NCBI GenBank assembly: GCA_004519485.1
Contig: CP038134.1
Span: forward strand, 558,001 to 622,000
Reading direction: 5' to 3'
Origin: Nannochloropsis oceanica
Taxonomy: Eukaryota > Sar > Eustigmatophyceae > Eustigmatales > Monodopsidaceae
Length of the DNA: 64,000 nucleotides
The notes under the pieces were generated by a model that saw nothing but the letters and a program-made list of their open reading frames with translations, did no database searches and had not been told where the DNA came from. The stretch's first letter is position 1. Each line of letters opens with the position of its first letter. The position numbers and the translations under genes were made by a program. Positions 45,093 through 56,940 of the stretch are shown here, one piece after another.

Positions 45093-45913
45093 ATTTCCCA
45101 GCTTCCCTCCGCCACTTTGCTTTTTGACACCAGGACCCCGTAGGTCCGGCGGAGGGCGAGGAAGAGGTCTGGCGACGCGGCGAGTGTGAGGGCCGTGAAA
45201 GGCACTGCCTGGACTAACCTGCTCAAGCCTCCTGTCACGTCCGCCAGGTACTCAAGTGCATCATTTCCCCTCTCACCTGTCGTGGACAAACATATCACCG
45301 CGCGATATAGTTCTTCAATTACATCTTGAATGATGGGGCAGGCCTCCGCAAGCTGGGTGAGGAGGCTATCTCCAAACAGGCGGAAGGCCCCTTCCCCCAA
45401 GAGGTGCGTCAGTAAGGCCGGGTCTGTGAAGCCGTACAAATTGCACAGGTCCAACACCTGGGGAAGATCTAGCACATTACGATCCTTGATCAACGCGGCA
45501 AAATCCGTCACTTGTTGCTGCTCGTCTTCGCTGGTCAAAAGCCGAAGGTAGACCAGGAAAACATAGCGATGTAACGCTGTATGCACGGCCTCTACAGCCG
45601 CCAACGAGCCCTCTCCCTCCCTATGCATCTCGGCATGAAGATCCGTGGCTAGCTCAAACGGACGACGGGCATGATTGAGGTAGCCATCAAGGAAAACACC
45701 CACCTGGGGATTGTAGAGTGTGTGGCTGGCAAACATGGGAAACTTGGTCTGCAGCAACGCCTGCAAGGCCTTTGCCTGAATCCTCAAGACAACCGCCTCC
45801 AGCCGGCAGCCATTGTCCTGCGGCAGGTACGGCGGTAGCTCCCCAATCGATACAGTCCGCCATAAGGTGGTGAATGGAGCCTGAGGGTGAGAGGTGGGCG
45901 GCTGGGATGCCAT
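43673..45913 (-). CDS. ASCC2: ASCC2, activating signal cointegrator complex subunit 2
   Basis: Ubiquitin-binding subunit of the ASC-1 complex, which with the ASCC3 helicase acts in alkylation-damage repair and in splitting of collided ribosomes. One exon, 746 aa, near the human length (757). The CUE domain is at about residues 460-505: MVQEVRQVCPGLGEGFVHAC then LAVMDYNTNMVVNALLEGSA and LDTLDRTLPSP, which matches the human arrangement LPDLGEGFILACLEYY...VINNILEE...LDR. The N-terminal helical domain (GELPPYLPQDNGCRLEAVVL...) fits the ASCC3-binding region. The C terminus is Gly/Arg-rich and basic (RRRKEKQKHLRANHNRKNQA), as in the family. A run of 12 serines near residue 280 comes from a CTG microsatellite. 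Confidence 0.9.
45054..45089. repeat. CTG microsatellite coding poly-Ser
   Basis: About twelve uninterrupted CTG units in the ASCC2 exon. On the minus strand the frame reads AGC, giving poly-Ser rather than poly-Gln. Confidence 0.9.
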
Positions 45914-46543
45914 CTTCTTCTTGGTTTACCCCCTTGCTTAATTAAGGCTATACGCGATGATGTGTCAAACGCCGCGTGCGGCACGGTGCGATGGCTGCAG
46001 CTAGCTTTTCAGTCCATTTTCTACGGGCCACTCGTTAAAGGAAAATATGCCTATTCCTCCTGTAGTTGAATGTGGGGCCGGGATGCGTGCGTAACGCTTT
46101 TGCTTGATGGTGTTGGGGTGATGGTGGGGTGGTTAAGATGGGCTCCTCATGGGCAGGCTATATTTATATTGTATAGTATCATCCTTTGCCGACGACTTGT
46201 CTACAAGACACGTGCGTACACGCTTGATCTACATCTCTGACCGTCCTCACGTATTTCTCTCCCCACCAATACCACAGAAGCTCGTGTCCTGCGTTCAGAA
46301 GCCATCCGAAAAGGCGGGGAGCATCATTATCGAGATCCCGCAGACAGCACACCTTTGCTTTGCCTGCTCAGCAGGCTTCCGTCACAGTGAAGCGCAGTTT
46401 CCCCAGCTATATCACCACCTTGTCGTCGCGAGTCTTAATAACGAATCCAGCGCGGAGCCATTTTCAATTGGTGCAGTGCAAGGATAGCCATAGCAGGCTC
46501 CTCTCTCTCTACCTCGCTATTCTTACCGGGCCCTTCTCGCAGG
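45914..46543. promoter_or_regulatory. Head-to-head spacer, ASCC2 / PEX16
   Basis: 630 bp between divergent start codons. An AT-rich stretch TATATTTATATTGTATAG at about 46160-46177 is the only TATA-like feature. A possible acceptor (tctcgcag) sits immediately before the PEX16 ATG, so a spliced PEX16 leader is possible. Confidence 0.55.
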
Positions 46544-47959
46544 ATGAATACCTACGTCAACTTTGTTCGAAACCACGCACTGCTCGTCCGCCCAGTCGAG
46601 GGTCTGCTGCGCACTGTGACATTCTTCCTACCGTCCCGCTTCCACGAAAATGGGAATGGGGAGATCACCACCGAGGCAGCTTTGGCCGCCAGCAATGTCC
46701 TCACCTTGGTGAATGATCTAATACTGCTTAGGCCAGTTAGAAATACGGCAGCACTCCTGCCCCACCCAGAAGACCGCATTGGGTTGGTCCTTATGCTCAT
46801 CAGTCACACGGAAGTGCTGTTGGAGAAGGTTTCAATGCGGCTTGGGAACGGCGCCGAGCATTCGGTGGTTTTGTCCCTGGAAGCCCTAAAAGCCATCTTA
46901 CGCCTCAAGCTTCTCCACCTCCAACATCAAGAAGGAAACACGGAGACCAAGCTGATTCTGGACGGTGGGCGTGTCATCACATCATTTGACAACCCCATGT
47001 CGCCCCTCCCTCTGACCACGACGACGATGTCGGCAGCCGGCCCGTCATTGGGACCAGCCTCCGAGTCCCCAGCGGTGGATGCCGACGAGGACCAGGAGGA
47101 AGAGGAGATGCTGTTGCGTGTCGTACGGAGAAAAGGAGGAAGTTTGGAATGTAAACGAAGAGAGGACAGTACCCCTCGGCATGAATGGAGGCGGGGCAGA
47201 CGGACAGGGCGCAAGTTTTTGTACTATGCAGGTGGTGAGAGAAACCAGGTTGTTGAAGAAGGTAAGAATGGATCCCATGAGGACGATCACGACAAGGCCA
47301 ACATCGACTCCTCTTCCTCCCCGACTTCCTCGTCATCCTCCTCGTCCGCGTCATCGTCAACGTCGCCAGCGCCTAGCCAGGTAGCACCTATTACGGCTGT
47401 GGCCGACAACGTTATTTGCCCGGGTCTGGTGCGATCAATGGAAGAGGAGGAGGCTGTGGTTGCCAAGGCGCGCACCCGTCTATTACTTACAGGCGAGGTG
47501 CTGCACATCTTGCGCCCTCTTCTATTTGCCTACCTGCGCTGGTTGTTGGCCCGTCGACGCTTCTATATCCAACGTCCTGTCGCCATCGCAGCTTCTGTCG
47601 GTAGTGGCCGTAAGCGAACCATACCAGAGCTGCTCTCCTCCTTACCGTCGGCAGCTCCTGAGTGGCTGCCCCTACTGCTTCCGGGTTTAATAGATGCCGT
47701 CAGCCACCAATGTATTATGAGCGCGATCGACCGAAATGCCACCCTAAAGCAGTCCTACCACGACGAATTGCAGCGTCGCAAGAATCTCTGGCTTTTGTAC
47801 CTTCTCCGCACGCCCGTGTTTGAAAGTCTTACCCAGCCCTTTGCGGGCGCTCTGGACCGCAGCGTTGGTCGGGTGCCATTGGTGGGTGGTTTGGCCAACT
47901 ACGGGTTCCAGGCCCTCCTTTACGTTCAGCGGCATTTCACCCTCACCTCGGGCTCGTAA
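46544..47959 (+). CDS. PEX16: Peroxin-16 (PEX16)
   Basis: Peroxisomal membrane protein needed for peroxisome formation and for membrane-protein recruitment from the ER. One exon, 471 aa. The N terminus MNTYVNFVRNHALLVRPVEG and TVTFFLPSRF...ALAASNVLTLVNDLILLRPV match the family start (YEEFV..HP.....ES..R...YLLPGRF....LSE..YSASNLL.L.ND). SLEALKAILRLKLL and the C-terminal LLFAYLRWLLARRRF, NLWLLYLLRTPVFE and LVGGLANYGFQALLYVQRHF are also family-like. A low-complexity acidic/Ser insertion at about residues 150-290 accounts for the extra length over the ~340-aa norm. The last ~60 residues contain the usual hydrophobic C-terminal segments. It converges on the large NO VEIN-like gene. Confidence 0.88.
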   Translation: MNTYVNFVRNHALLVRPVEGLLRTVTFFLPSRFHENGNGEITTEAALAASNVLTLVNDLILLRPVRNTAALLPHPEDRIGLVLMLISHTEVLLEKVSMRLGNGAEHSVVLSLEALKAILRLKLLHLQHQEGNTETKLILDGGRVITSFDNPMSPLPLTTTTMSAAGPSLGPASESPAVDADEDQEEEEMLLRVVRRKGGSLECKRREDSTPRHEWRRGRRTGRKFLYYAGGERNQVVEEGKNGSHEDDHDKANIDSSSSPTSSSSSSSASSSTSPAPSQVAPITAVADNVICPGLVRSMEEEEAVVAKARTRLLLTGEVLHILRPLLFAYLRWLLARRRFYIQRPVAIAASVGSGRKRTIPELLSSLPSAAPEWLPLLLPGLIDAVSHQCIMSAIDRNATLKQSYHDELQRRKNLWLLYLLRTPVFESLTQPFAGALDRSVGRVPLVGGLANYGFQALLYVQRHFTLTSGS

Positions 47960-48264
47960 GTGCGGTAAACGCCAACAACACGCACGAAGAAAAAGAGAGC
48001 GGGTGTGTCGTATTGGCTGATAGGAGGCGCTAGATGAGCGCACACAAAATAGATAAACATGTGTGCTCAGATAAATAGTTGAGTTACAAACATGTGCTGA
48101 TGCTTGCTTAAAATTGCAATAGCTTGTCATTATCGGCGTGTTTAATTCCTTTTGTACAACATGTTGTGACTCTCTTTCTTGGCGGTGTCTATCAGGTACA
48201 TTGGAATCGGTCGCTTTGTATGATTTTCGGACTATTTATATTGACTAGCCTTCCACCGCAGCCT
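47960..48264. other. Convergent 3' spacer, PEX16 / NO VEIN-like
   Basis: 305 bp, AT-rich, between two converging stops. Presumed 3' UTRs. Confidence 0.6.
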
Positions 48265-48687
48265 TTAGTCTTCAATTTCCCCTTCCTCTACCTCTTCCTC
48301 CTGCTGCACGGGTGAAGGAGCTAGCGGCGGCACCGGAGGCACCAAACGCGGCGCCTTGGTCGCAGGCTCGCCGTCGGGGTTTGGGCTGCTCATGCCTCCA
48401 CCACCTGATGCAGCAGTATTCGCGCCCGAGTTGCCTTCTATCCCCCCCACCACGGCCGAGGAAATCTGAGAACGCTGACGCCTCAGAGGAGGTGGGGCAA
48501 AACCGCTGTGCACCTCGGTGGGCGGGGGAGGCGGGGGAGGTGGGGCGGCCCCATAAGCCGACGGTACAGGCGGCAAGGAGTACGTCGAGAGGTATGAAGT
48601 GGCCGGTTGCAAGGCACCCGCTCCGTAAGAGTATGCAAACCCGCCACCGCTGGCCGCAGCTTGTACCGCCTGTGATTGTTGTTGTTG

Positions 48688-48739
<52 letters not shown>

Positions 48740-51700
48740 ACCGTTGTCAGGGCAGCTGCTGCACTCGTGGCTAAAGTCTGGCGAGCCGCCACGCCTGTCC
48801 CTCCGTCAGCGACGGCACTGGCAGCGGCGCGGACTTCTGCATAGCGGCTGATGTACATATTGCCATCGACAAGGCGGAAGAGGACGTGATAGCTTTGCCA
48901 TATGTTGTACTGGGAGGCAACAGTGGGTTCGGAACTGTTGAGGAGGGCATTAAATTTGGCCAAGGCCAGGAAAACCTTGTTCAGGACCTGCGTGGAGATA
49001 AGCGGGATATGGGCCTCAGTGAGCGGCTTCACGCCTAGCGCCAGCAAAAAGCGCTCCCAATAACAGCCCTGCTCCACGCTCCCAAACCCATCCTCGGCGC
49101 GGCTGGCGCGGTGCCAGGACGAATCCCGATTCGCCCCCGGGTGCTTGACCAGGCTGGGAATTTCCTCGAGCTGCTTGTCTTGCAATTCCAAGTCGATACC
49201 CAATAAGGAGCCAAGATATACGGGTGCCTGGGCCTCGGCGCTTTGCAAAGCATTCACCAAAGTCACCGTGGTCTCGGTGCCCCACATTCCACATCCGGCG
49301 CCGGGTGTCGGCGGCTTGGCACAAAGAGGCAACTTGAGACATGTGCGGGCCGCTTCGATTAGTTCCTCGTTGCGCTCTAGCCCCTTCGCCTTCCAGAGCT
49401 CCGTCAAGACCTGGTCGCGAAGCTCGGTGACGTTGGCCCAATATCTGGCTAGCTCCGTGCGCGGCAAGGTGGGACCGGCGTACAGCTCACCCAACATCTT
49501 GGCTACGTTGACAGCGTCCACGTTCATGGCCCGCAGCACGCTGACCATCGAGCTGGTGCTGTCGGCGTAAGACTCCAAGAAAGAGGACCGAGGCTTAGCC
49601 ACCGCCAGCCGGGAGAGTAGCATGGAACTAGCCAGCTTGAAGAGCGAGAAGATGGCCGGATGCAGGCAGCGTGACGGGAAGAACTCCCGGTAAAACCAGT
49701 CAAGCGCCCCGTCGTCACTGTCCCCGGACCCCGCCACCCCAACTAACGGCTGTACGCTTCCTTTGACGAAATTGTTGCAGATATTACTGCTACTTCCACC
49801 GTTGATGCGAAGATGTAGCACATGACTGCTTGTGGCAGAGGCGGCAATGGCGGCGTCCGCGGGGCTCAGGACAGCCAACGTCGCAAACTTGAGATTCATT
49901 TTCAACACTGGGATTTCCGAAAAGCTGAAGCTGGCACTCGGCATCACTGCCCCACCTATCCCCGCCGCCACGCCTGACGCAGCCGATGCTGCTTCTCCAA
50001 TCCCCACCGTTGTCGTGGCGACCGACGAAGGAGGGACTAAGACAGTGGCGAGCGTCCGATACATCACCTCCACATCCCGTGGCATGGGCCCCCGTGCTTG
50101 CGACCACCGTTCCAACGCATCCCGCAGCAAAATCAAAAATTTATCCCGAAAACGCTCTCCCGAAACTCTCAAGGAGGCGATAAAGAAGCGGCGTACCATG
50201 TCGCTTGTCCCCTCCTCTTCTTCCTCCGTCTCCAGCAGCCCATTAATCTCCTTGTCTAGCACCACGCATGAAGCGTGATATTCGCCAGCCACGGTAGCTG
50301 TTGAGACCGAAGCTGAAGTCACATAGCGGGCAATAGGGTCCTCCAAACTCCAGACAACCTGTTCCAGGGGAAAACATGCCGGCGAGGATGACGATGACGA
50401 CACCCAGAAACCGTACTGATGGCAGTAGGCCTCAAAAAGCGCCACGTCGTTTTCTTGGCTATTGTTGTTGCTTCCCGGTCGCTTCCGCTTCCGATTGCGG
50501 ATCGCCAGTCCGTAGGACAGGCTCATATTCTCGATTGCCTTGCGAAAGAGGGCTATGAGAAGGGAAGCCCACATCTCGTTCCCCTTCTTGAGGGCCTTCG
50601 GGCCGAGCGTCGATGGCGGTGATGGCACATCCATCCTCTCCGTCGCTACGGCCGCTACCTCTTGCTGTGACTCCTGCATGAGATTTACAAGCAAGCCACG
50701 CTCCGCCAACCGGCGGGTGAGGATGTGCAAAGCCAGTGCTACGGCGCGCAGCGAGTCTAGGTCTACCACAGCCAGCTGAGCTAGTTCTTGGAACTGCCGT
50801 GCCTCGGGCCACTGCTCTGTCTCTAACACAGGCAGCATCTCCTGTAATTGGTCGATTGTCGGTGCTGCTGTTCCTTTCGTAACCAGCGCCAGTAAACCTT
50901 CCGCAGCTTGTTGAGAGAAGGTGAGATACCGGTTTTGCGGGCTACGCGCGCAATTTGGGTCATTGACCAGGTCGAGGAGTTGACAGGTGGAAAGGCGATG
51001 AGTTGCCCGCATCTGCTCAAACACTTGCGCGTGCTGCTCCTGGTAGGACTCTAGTAGCTTGGTAAAGGCTCGCCGGCCTTCGACAGTGGTGCCCGGGGCT
51101 GTCAAGCCCTTCATGATACCATCCGCCAGATCAACCGGAGACAGCACCACTTCAAAAAGACTTCGCCAGTTGCGATTGCTACCCCCGTCCACGCCCAGCT
51201 CTTTGACCACGCAGGCTTCCCACCGTATCAAGGCGTCCCACGACTGCAATGCTGCTTCAGGAGCCCACAACATACCTCCCGCGCGGTGGCCTTTGGGTAT
51301 CTGATCCCACGAGGCCGCCGCTTGCAGCAGGACAGAGCCCTTCTTCTCCGTGGCCGCTAAGGCCACTCCCAAAAAGGACGGCAGTACGAACCGCTCCGAC
51401 ACGTCCTCCATCTGATCCACACGGACCAAACGGGGCCCCAACTCCCCGCTCGGCTTCACGTCCAGGACAGGCACCGACATTGAAGCCTTGTTCCCTAAAA
51501 ACTCGCGCAACGTGGCAAAGCCCAACCCCTCCACTACCAACGATCGCAACGCCCAGAACCGATCCGCGTCCAAAGCCATTGCTGGCACACGTGCTGATTC
51601 GGACGACGGCGAACCGGTCGGCGATGACTGTTCTTGTCGTAGGAGGCGTCGGATGATGGGCTGGAAGCTCTCAAGAGTGGCTGTTCGTACCCCTACAACC

Positions 51701-54102
51701 CGCAGAGCGTCTTGCAGCGAGGTCATCATGCCGGATCCTCGACTACCGCACAGACGGCCGAGGTCCAGGGAGGGCACCAGCAGGGCGCGTAGCTGATGAT
51801 CCAGCCCCTTGAGGACCGCCTCCAACTCCGGCGCCACCGACAAGCAGACAGATACACCCCCATGGTTGAATCGCCGCAACTCGACCCGGCCTTGTATCGG
51901 GTAGACCGGCAGCTTCTCCTGAAGCAACTCCATCGAGGCGGGGCTCACCACCCCCGCATTTTTCGCCACCTCACCAGCTACAAACGCCCACAATTGCTGC
52001 AGCAAAGCGGTGTCCATTTTCCACTTGTTAGATGCCATCAGCCTCTCCACGCACTGCAAAATGATTTCGAGGGTACAAGCCTGCCCCTTGTCGACCTCCC
52101 CGTCCCCCTCCCCAGCCCCTACAGGCGCTGGTCCCGCATCAGAAACCTCAGCAAAATGCTTTCGGCCGCCGGTTGCCTCCCGCAACAGCTCATCCGAAAT
52201 GAAATCTCGGCTGATATTAGCAGGTCGCATCACGGTCTGTGCCCGAGCCACCATTAGGCCGCTCTCTGTCCGGACTAGCACGTGGCTCTGCAGCAGGTGT
52301 TCCAGCGTTTCCTGCACGCCGTGCCAGAGACCTCCGGCGGGCATCTCTTCCGCACACGGTGTATAGTTGTCCACAGCTCCCCGAAGCATCGGGTCGGTGA
52401 GAAAGGCCAGTACGAACAAGCGGACCGTGCAAGACAGCAACCAGTGGTTCCAGCCAGAGGTGGGGTGCAGACCCAGCATGTCGCTCGTCACGTCGAAGTC
52501 CGCCTGGAGAGCGAAGGGCAGCTTGCCCGCGTAAGGTATAGGCATCTGACAATACAGAGACTCGGTGTGCAGACGTCCATTGTTCTCCTTCACTCGCCGC
52601 CCCTTCGGGAGGGGCAGCCCATCCGAACTAAGCGGAAAGGCTAAGGCTATCCGAGTAGTCGTTGTCGTCGTCGCGGCTTTGCCGACCCCTTCGCTATCCT
52701 CCAGCGTCACTTGAAACTCGTGCGTTCTGTAGCGGCGCTCCACAGGTCCGTTCCCATCATCTTGGTAGTTGCGGTCGGGTATGCGCATGGTCTTAGTGCA
52801 GCGCACCAGACAGTCGGCCACGCGGTGAGCCACCACCCGCACCGAGGCCTTCAAGGCCCGCAGCCGGCTGCTCTCCACCACCTCACCTTCCCCCGGCAAT
52901 CGGACGGGCTGTAATTCCACCTCATGCTGCACATTTCGGACGACTTTGATCTCTGCAGGGCCCTCGTACGAGACGAGCATCAGGTCCAGCTTCCGCACCC
53001 GCTCCAGGAACGCTAGCGCCAGTCCCTCGAATGGCCCCATGTCCGAGGAGCGCAGCAGCTCCTTGGCCGACTCACGTAAGGGCGCGTACAAAAACGTACT
53101 ATTGTCCTTAATGCGGGCCCGGTATGAAGGTGGAATGACGGCCTCGCCTCTCGAAGTGGTGGAGTCGACCGAGGACACCCACTCTGGACACAGCATCCCC
53201 TGAGGTCCTCGAGCAGCCGCATCCAATCGAAGCTGAAAAGGGGTGGAAAAAAGCACAGGTGTGTCCGAGACGGTAAATAGTGACTTTAGGCCCCAGCTGC
53301 CACCCCCTCGGGGCCAGGCCTCGTCCAAGGAGCAGAGCATGTACACGTCGCGGGGCTGCAGGCGCATGTCCATGATACGGAAGATCAGGCTCTCTCCTTC
53401 TATGAACACCATTTGAATGTTGGGCGACTCCACGCCAGTCCCTGCCCCGGCCGTTTCGTGTTGTTCTTGATGCTTCCGATCGGTAAATTTCACCACCTCG
53501 GCAATACAGCTGTTGACGCGACAGTGATTCTCCATCAACAGGCACCGCAGCGCCCTGTTCAGATTTCGCTTTCCTTCCGTTGCCTGGACCTGCTCCAACG
53601 TCACAGAACTGCCGGGCATAGGAGTCGAACCACTCGACGAGCTCTCCGTACCGAACGAATGGATGGTTCGGATCAAGTCGACTACAGCCTTGGCCTGCTC
53701 CGTGTCCCGCAACGAGAGACGCGTCGATAGCAGCCGCGAGTCCAAGAGCGCCTGGACTTGGGTCTCTGGTGCCGAGCCAGACAGTCGGCCCTGTAAGTCT
53801 GCGGCTTCTCGTTGGGCCCGTTCCAACTGAGCCAGCAACGAGGCTTTCTCCTGCCGCAACCACGAGGTCTCGCGCTGCTGCTGCGACAAGAGTTTCAGGA
53901 CCGTGCCCTCGACGTCCTGCGGCGTGCCCCGCTTCTTCGCTTCCCGAACAACTTCTTCCCGCAACCCCGTCAATGCGGCCGCCTCTTCCTCGTCGTCGAC
54001 CTGGTTAACGAGAAAGATACTACTGCTTCCACCACTGCCTCTTGCAGCGCTGCCGTCGCCACCTCTGCTGGCGTGGCCAAGGGTGGTGCCCGCGCCCTTC
54101 AT
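48265..54102 (-). CDS. NO VEIN/sacsin-like protein with degenerate GHKL domain
   Basis: One huge exon of 1945 aa. Residues about 45-110 are coiled coil. Residues 180-310 resemble the GHKL (Hsp90-like) ATPase region of plant NO VEIN and sacsin: RNLNRALRCLLMENHCRVNS, then GGGSWGLKSLFTVSDTPVLF followed by TPFQLRLDAA, which parallels GYIGQKGIGFKSVFRVSD.P...S..F.IRFD. Further on, MPIPYAGKLPFALQADFDVT and SGWNHWLL match the family (LPTRSFGF.FIIQADF.V...R..V...SPWNQWL). However, the N-box ELIQNADDN is AEVVKFTDRK here, so the Mg-binding Asn is replaced (Phe206). The remainder is helical with Ala/Ser linkers and no clear domain. A poly-Gln run (~21 Q) lies near residue 1790 and the tail is acidic (EEEVEEGEIED). 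An upstream in-frame TAA supports the start. Function is unknown. Confidence 0.72.
48677..48738. repeat. CTG/TTG repeat coding poly-Gln
   Basis: About 21 uninterrupted triplets, five to six TTG then about fifteen CTG. Read on the minus strand as CAG then CAA, all encode Gln in the NO VEIN-like protein. It is a pure enough tract to be length-variable. Confidence 0.92.
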
Positions 54103-54563
54103 TGTAAGAAGGCCGGGGCCGCCAGCCGCTTTGCTCTGCCTTCTTAATCTCCCTTAGCCACTCTGCTATCTTCACTCCCTGAGAGCGGCAAAGCAAGTCT
54201 GTGGGATAAGGAAGGTAATTAGTGCGTGAGTGGCCTGTTAATAGCAGCGCTTGAGAGTGTGGATGTTGTGTGTTGTGTGTTGGGGTTGTCTTCGTGGTTC
54301 CTCTTCGCGCTTTTTCCCAGCAACGCTTTTTCCTCGTTGTCGGCGGGCATGAATGCCGCGTGGCTACCATTATAACACTCACTTCAAATTTGTCGAGACA
54401 TTCACGAAGTGAAGCCTCGAAACTCTTAGATCTGCGTCATGTGCATCCAACAAAGGGCAGTAGTTGCATATTTTACGTCGGTAGGCTCAGCGGCTGTACC
54501 ATCATCAACGCTCCGCATTTCTCCTCCCCTGCACTACCAACACAAAGCAAGACACACCTCACG
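54103..54563. promoter_or_regulatory. Head-to-head spacer, NO VEIN-like / Sec14
   Basis: 461 bp between divergent start codons. A candidate acceptor (atcccacag, minus strand, about 54199-54207) hints at a spliced leader for the NO VEIN-like mRNA. The Sec14 frame is open upstream to 54270, but the nearest well-placed ATG is 54564. Confidence 0.55.
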
Positions 54564-56559
54564 ATGCCTGCGATTGTCGAAGGCACCGATGACAGTACCA
54601 GCGCCTTGACACGGGCGTTGCGGGAAGCTTCCTTGGCGGGCGGAGAGCTGCCAGTACTCCCTTCGTCGACGGCGAGCATCGACGGCAAGGGCAAGCAAGA
54701 TGTGGTTGAGCCTGTCACCGGAGCTGCACCCTCGCCTGCGCTGTCCGAGGAGACCGCGGCGTCGGAAACTACAGCAATCATAGCTGACAATGGCGGTTTT
54801 ACTGTGGCTGGGGCTGATTATGCGGGTAAGACGGCGGCAGTAATGACGGTGGAGGCGCTGGACCCGGACAAGCCCAACCAGCGCTTCATCGACGGCTGCC
54901 CGGGGGACTTGGAGGAGGCGAAGCGGCGGTGGCGCAATACATTGCAGTGGAGAAAGGATTTTGGCGCAGACGGGATCTTGGAGAAGCCCCACAAGTTTTT
55001 CGATTTAATCAAGGAATCGTACCCTCACTGGTACTGTTGCGAAGGCCGCACTGGCCAGCCCGTGTATTACGAGCGATCTGGACAAGTGGTGAGTAAACAT
55101 TCTCTATAAATGGGCCTGAGGCCTCTCCTTTGTTTTCCCTTTTGAGCCATTGACTGACACCCGTTTTTTGTCAGTAGTATTGTGACATGTTGCCGCTCCA
55201 CACCGAGACCTGTCTCCGGGTCTAGGATTTTTTTTTGTCAAAACGTCGATGATTTTGCGGCGATCGTCGGCGAGGACGGCGACACTGCACACCCTCTCAT
55301 GTTCCTACAAATCATGTGGATCCCCTTCTTCTTCTTCTGCTATTCCTTCTTTTTTTTATTCTTTTTGTTCTTCTTTTTTCACGGGCGGGAAGCTGACCCG
55401 GAAGGGTCTGTAACGAGCCCGGACACGGAAAGATGAAAGGCCAAGGGGTTAGTTTCGCCAGCAACCAGTTGATACGTTGATCATTTAATATGCCTTAAAG
55501 CTGTTTTTTTAATTCGTGTCTTGACGTCTAGGACCAGTGTCGCATGCGAGCAGCGGGTTGTGGAGTAGAGGAGCTTGTGTGGCACTACATATGGATGGTA
55601 AGTTTTGAAAAGTTTCAACGCGTATTATCAAATTATGGGAAGTCATGCGTAGAAGATGCGGGGGCAATTTCACGAAAGAAATGCTCACTCTTATTCAATT
55701 TTCTGTCTTGCCTCTTTTTCTTTCCAACAATGTCTTACAGACGGAGTTTTGCTACAACCAGCTGCACCCGAGCGAGACGGCCAAAACCATCACCATCCTC
55801 GACGTGCAGGGCGTGGGCATCCGAGACTTGGGTACGCATTTCTTTTTGGCAGTAGTGTGGGTGGGAGTAGAAGTGGAGTTGACCCTGAATGCGGCCGTTA
55901 AGAGATCAGATACCTCTTTTCATTTCCCTTTCTTTTCCCTCATTCTCACCATGCATCGTGTCACTTACAGCGGGTGAGGCCTTTGACTTCTTGCGGCGGT
56001 CTATTCATCTGATTGGCGAGCACTATCCCGAGCGATCTGTAAGTGCGGTGGTGGGGATGCAATGGAAGGGGATGCAATAACAGGTGGAAAGTAGCACAGA
56101 AGTAATGGAAATTATGGAATGATCCCTTTTCCATTCCCCACTCCGCAGCTGGTGATTATGATTGTGGGGGCCCCGACCTGGTTTAGCGTCCTGTGGCGTA
56201 TTATTCGGCCTCTCGTCAACGAGAGGACGCAGAAAAAGGTCAAGATCTGCAGTAAAAAAGGTACGTGTGATTGTTCGCAATGTGAGGGGGAAGAAAAAGG
56301 TACCTTTTTTGTCATTAAAAAAACGCAACCGTCTTCCATTTCACCTCCACCCATTTACTCTCTTCTCTGATGCCCAGAGACGTTCGAGACGATCAAGGAA
56401 TTTGTTGCCCCCGAGTTTATCCCCGTTGAGTACGGCGGCTTACTCAAGTACTCCGACCAGCCCGACAGCTGCCGTCGGAATTCCCCCGAGGAGGTGCGTA
56501 TGCGGGAATTTGTGCTTGCTGTGAACAAGCGGCACGGGGTGGAGATGGTCAAGGGTTAG
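54564..56559 (+). CDS. Sec14-like CRAL-TRIO lipid-transfer protein
   Basis: Predicted phosphatidylinositol/lipid-transfer protein. Six exons: 54564-55088, 55532-55597, 55741-55831, 55971-56038, 56149-56260, 56378-56559; phases all consistent, 347 aa. A ~110-residue Ala/Thr-rich head precedes the CRAL-TRIO N-terminal helices (RFIDGCPGDLEEAKRRWRNT). The lipid-binding domain reads PHWYCCEGRTGQPVYYERSG, QV|DQCRMRAAGCGVEELVWHY, QLHPSETAKTITILDVQGVG, AFDFLRRSIHLIGEHYPERS and LVIMIVGAPTWFSVLWRIIR; the order of exons gives a continuous Sec14 fold ending FIPVEYGGLLKYSDQP (family P.EYGG). Intron 1 (443 nt) contains a long poly-T/TTC tract. There is no membrane segment, so it is cytosolic or peripheral. 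Which lipid it carries cannot be told. Confidence 0.9.
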
Positions 56560-56940
56560 AGCGAGATCATGGTGTTCGGCGATGGAAGGCCATACAGGGT
56601 AAGGGGGAAAGAGGTAGATGTTTAGATTAATTATTTACAGTGATTTGTCTCTTTGTAGTTTGGTGCGACGATGCACTTCAACTACAATATTGCTGTGGCA
56701 ACGGAAAGTATAGGAAGCAAGCATCATGAAAAGAGCTGGAATTCAGGAGATAGTGGAGGTTAAAGAGATGTGTAGCCGCTATTTGAAGAAAATAGAAGAC
56801 CGTGTAGAGCATGAAAATATGGAATACCGACATCCTCAACATTTAATTATTTTTTTTTGTTGTTGTTCTTGATGATCATGATCATAGTAATGGTGATAAT
56901 GTTGTTATTTGATAAGTACAGTGTGTCCAGCTGTGCATCT
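56560..56940. other. Convergent 3' spacer, Sec14 / PPR
   Basis: 381 bp between converging stops, AT-rich with a T-run at 56850-56858 and ATGATCATGATCATA palindromic sequence near 56872-56886. Presumed 3' UTRs. Confidence 0.55.

Noticed and set aside
54270-54563. N-terminal extension of the Sec14 protein
   Set aside because: It occupies the divergent promoter spacer, is not conserved-looking, and the ATG at 54564 gives a normal head region.
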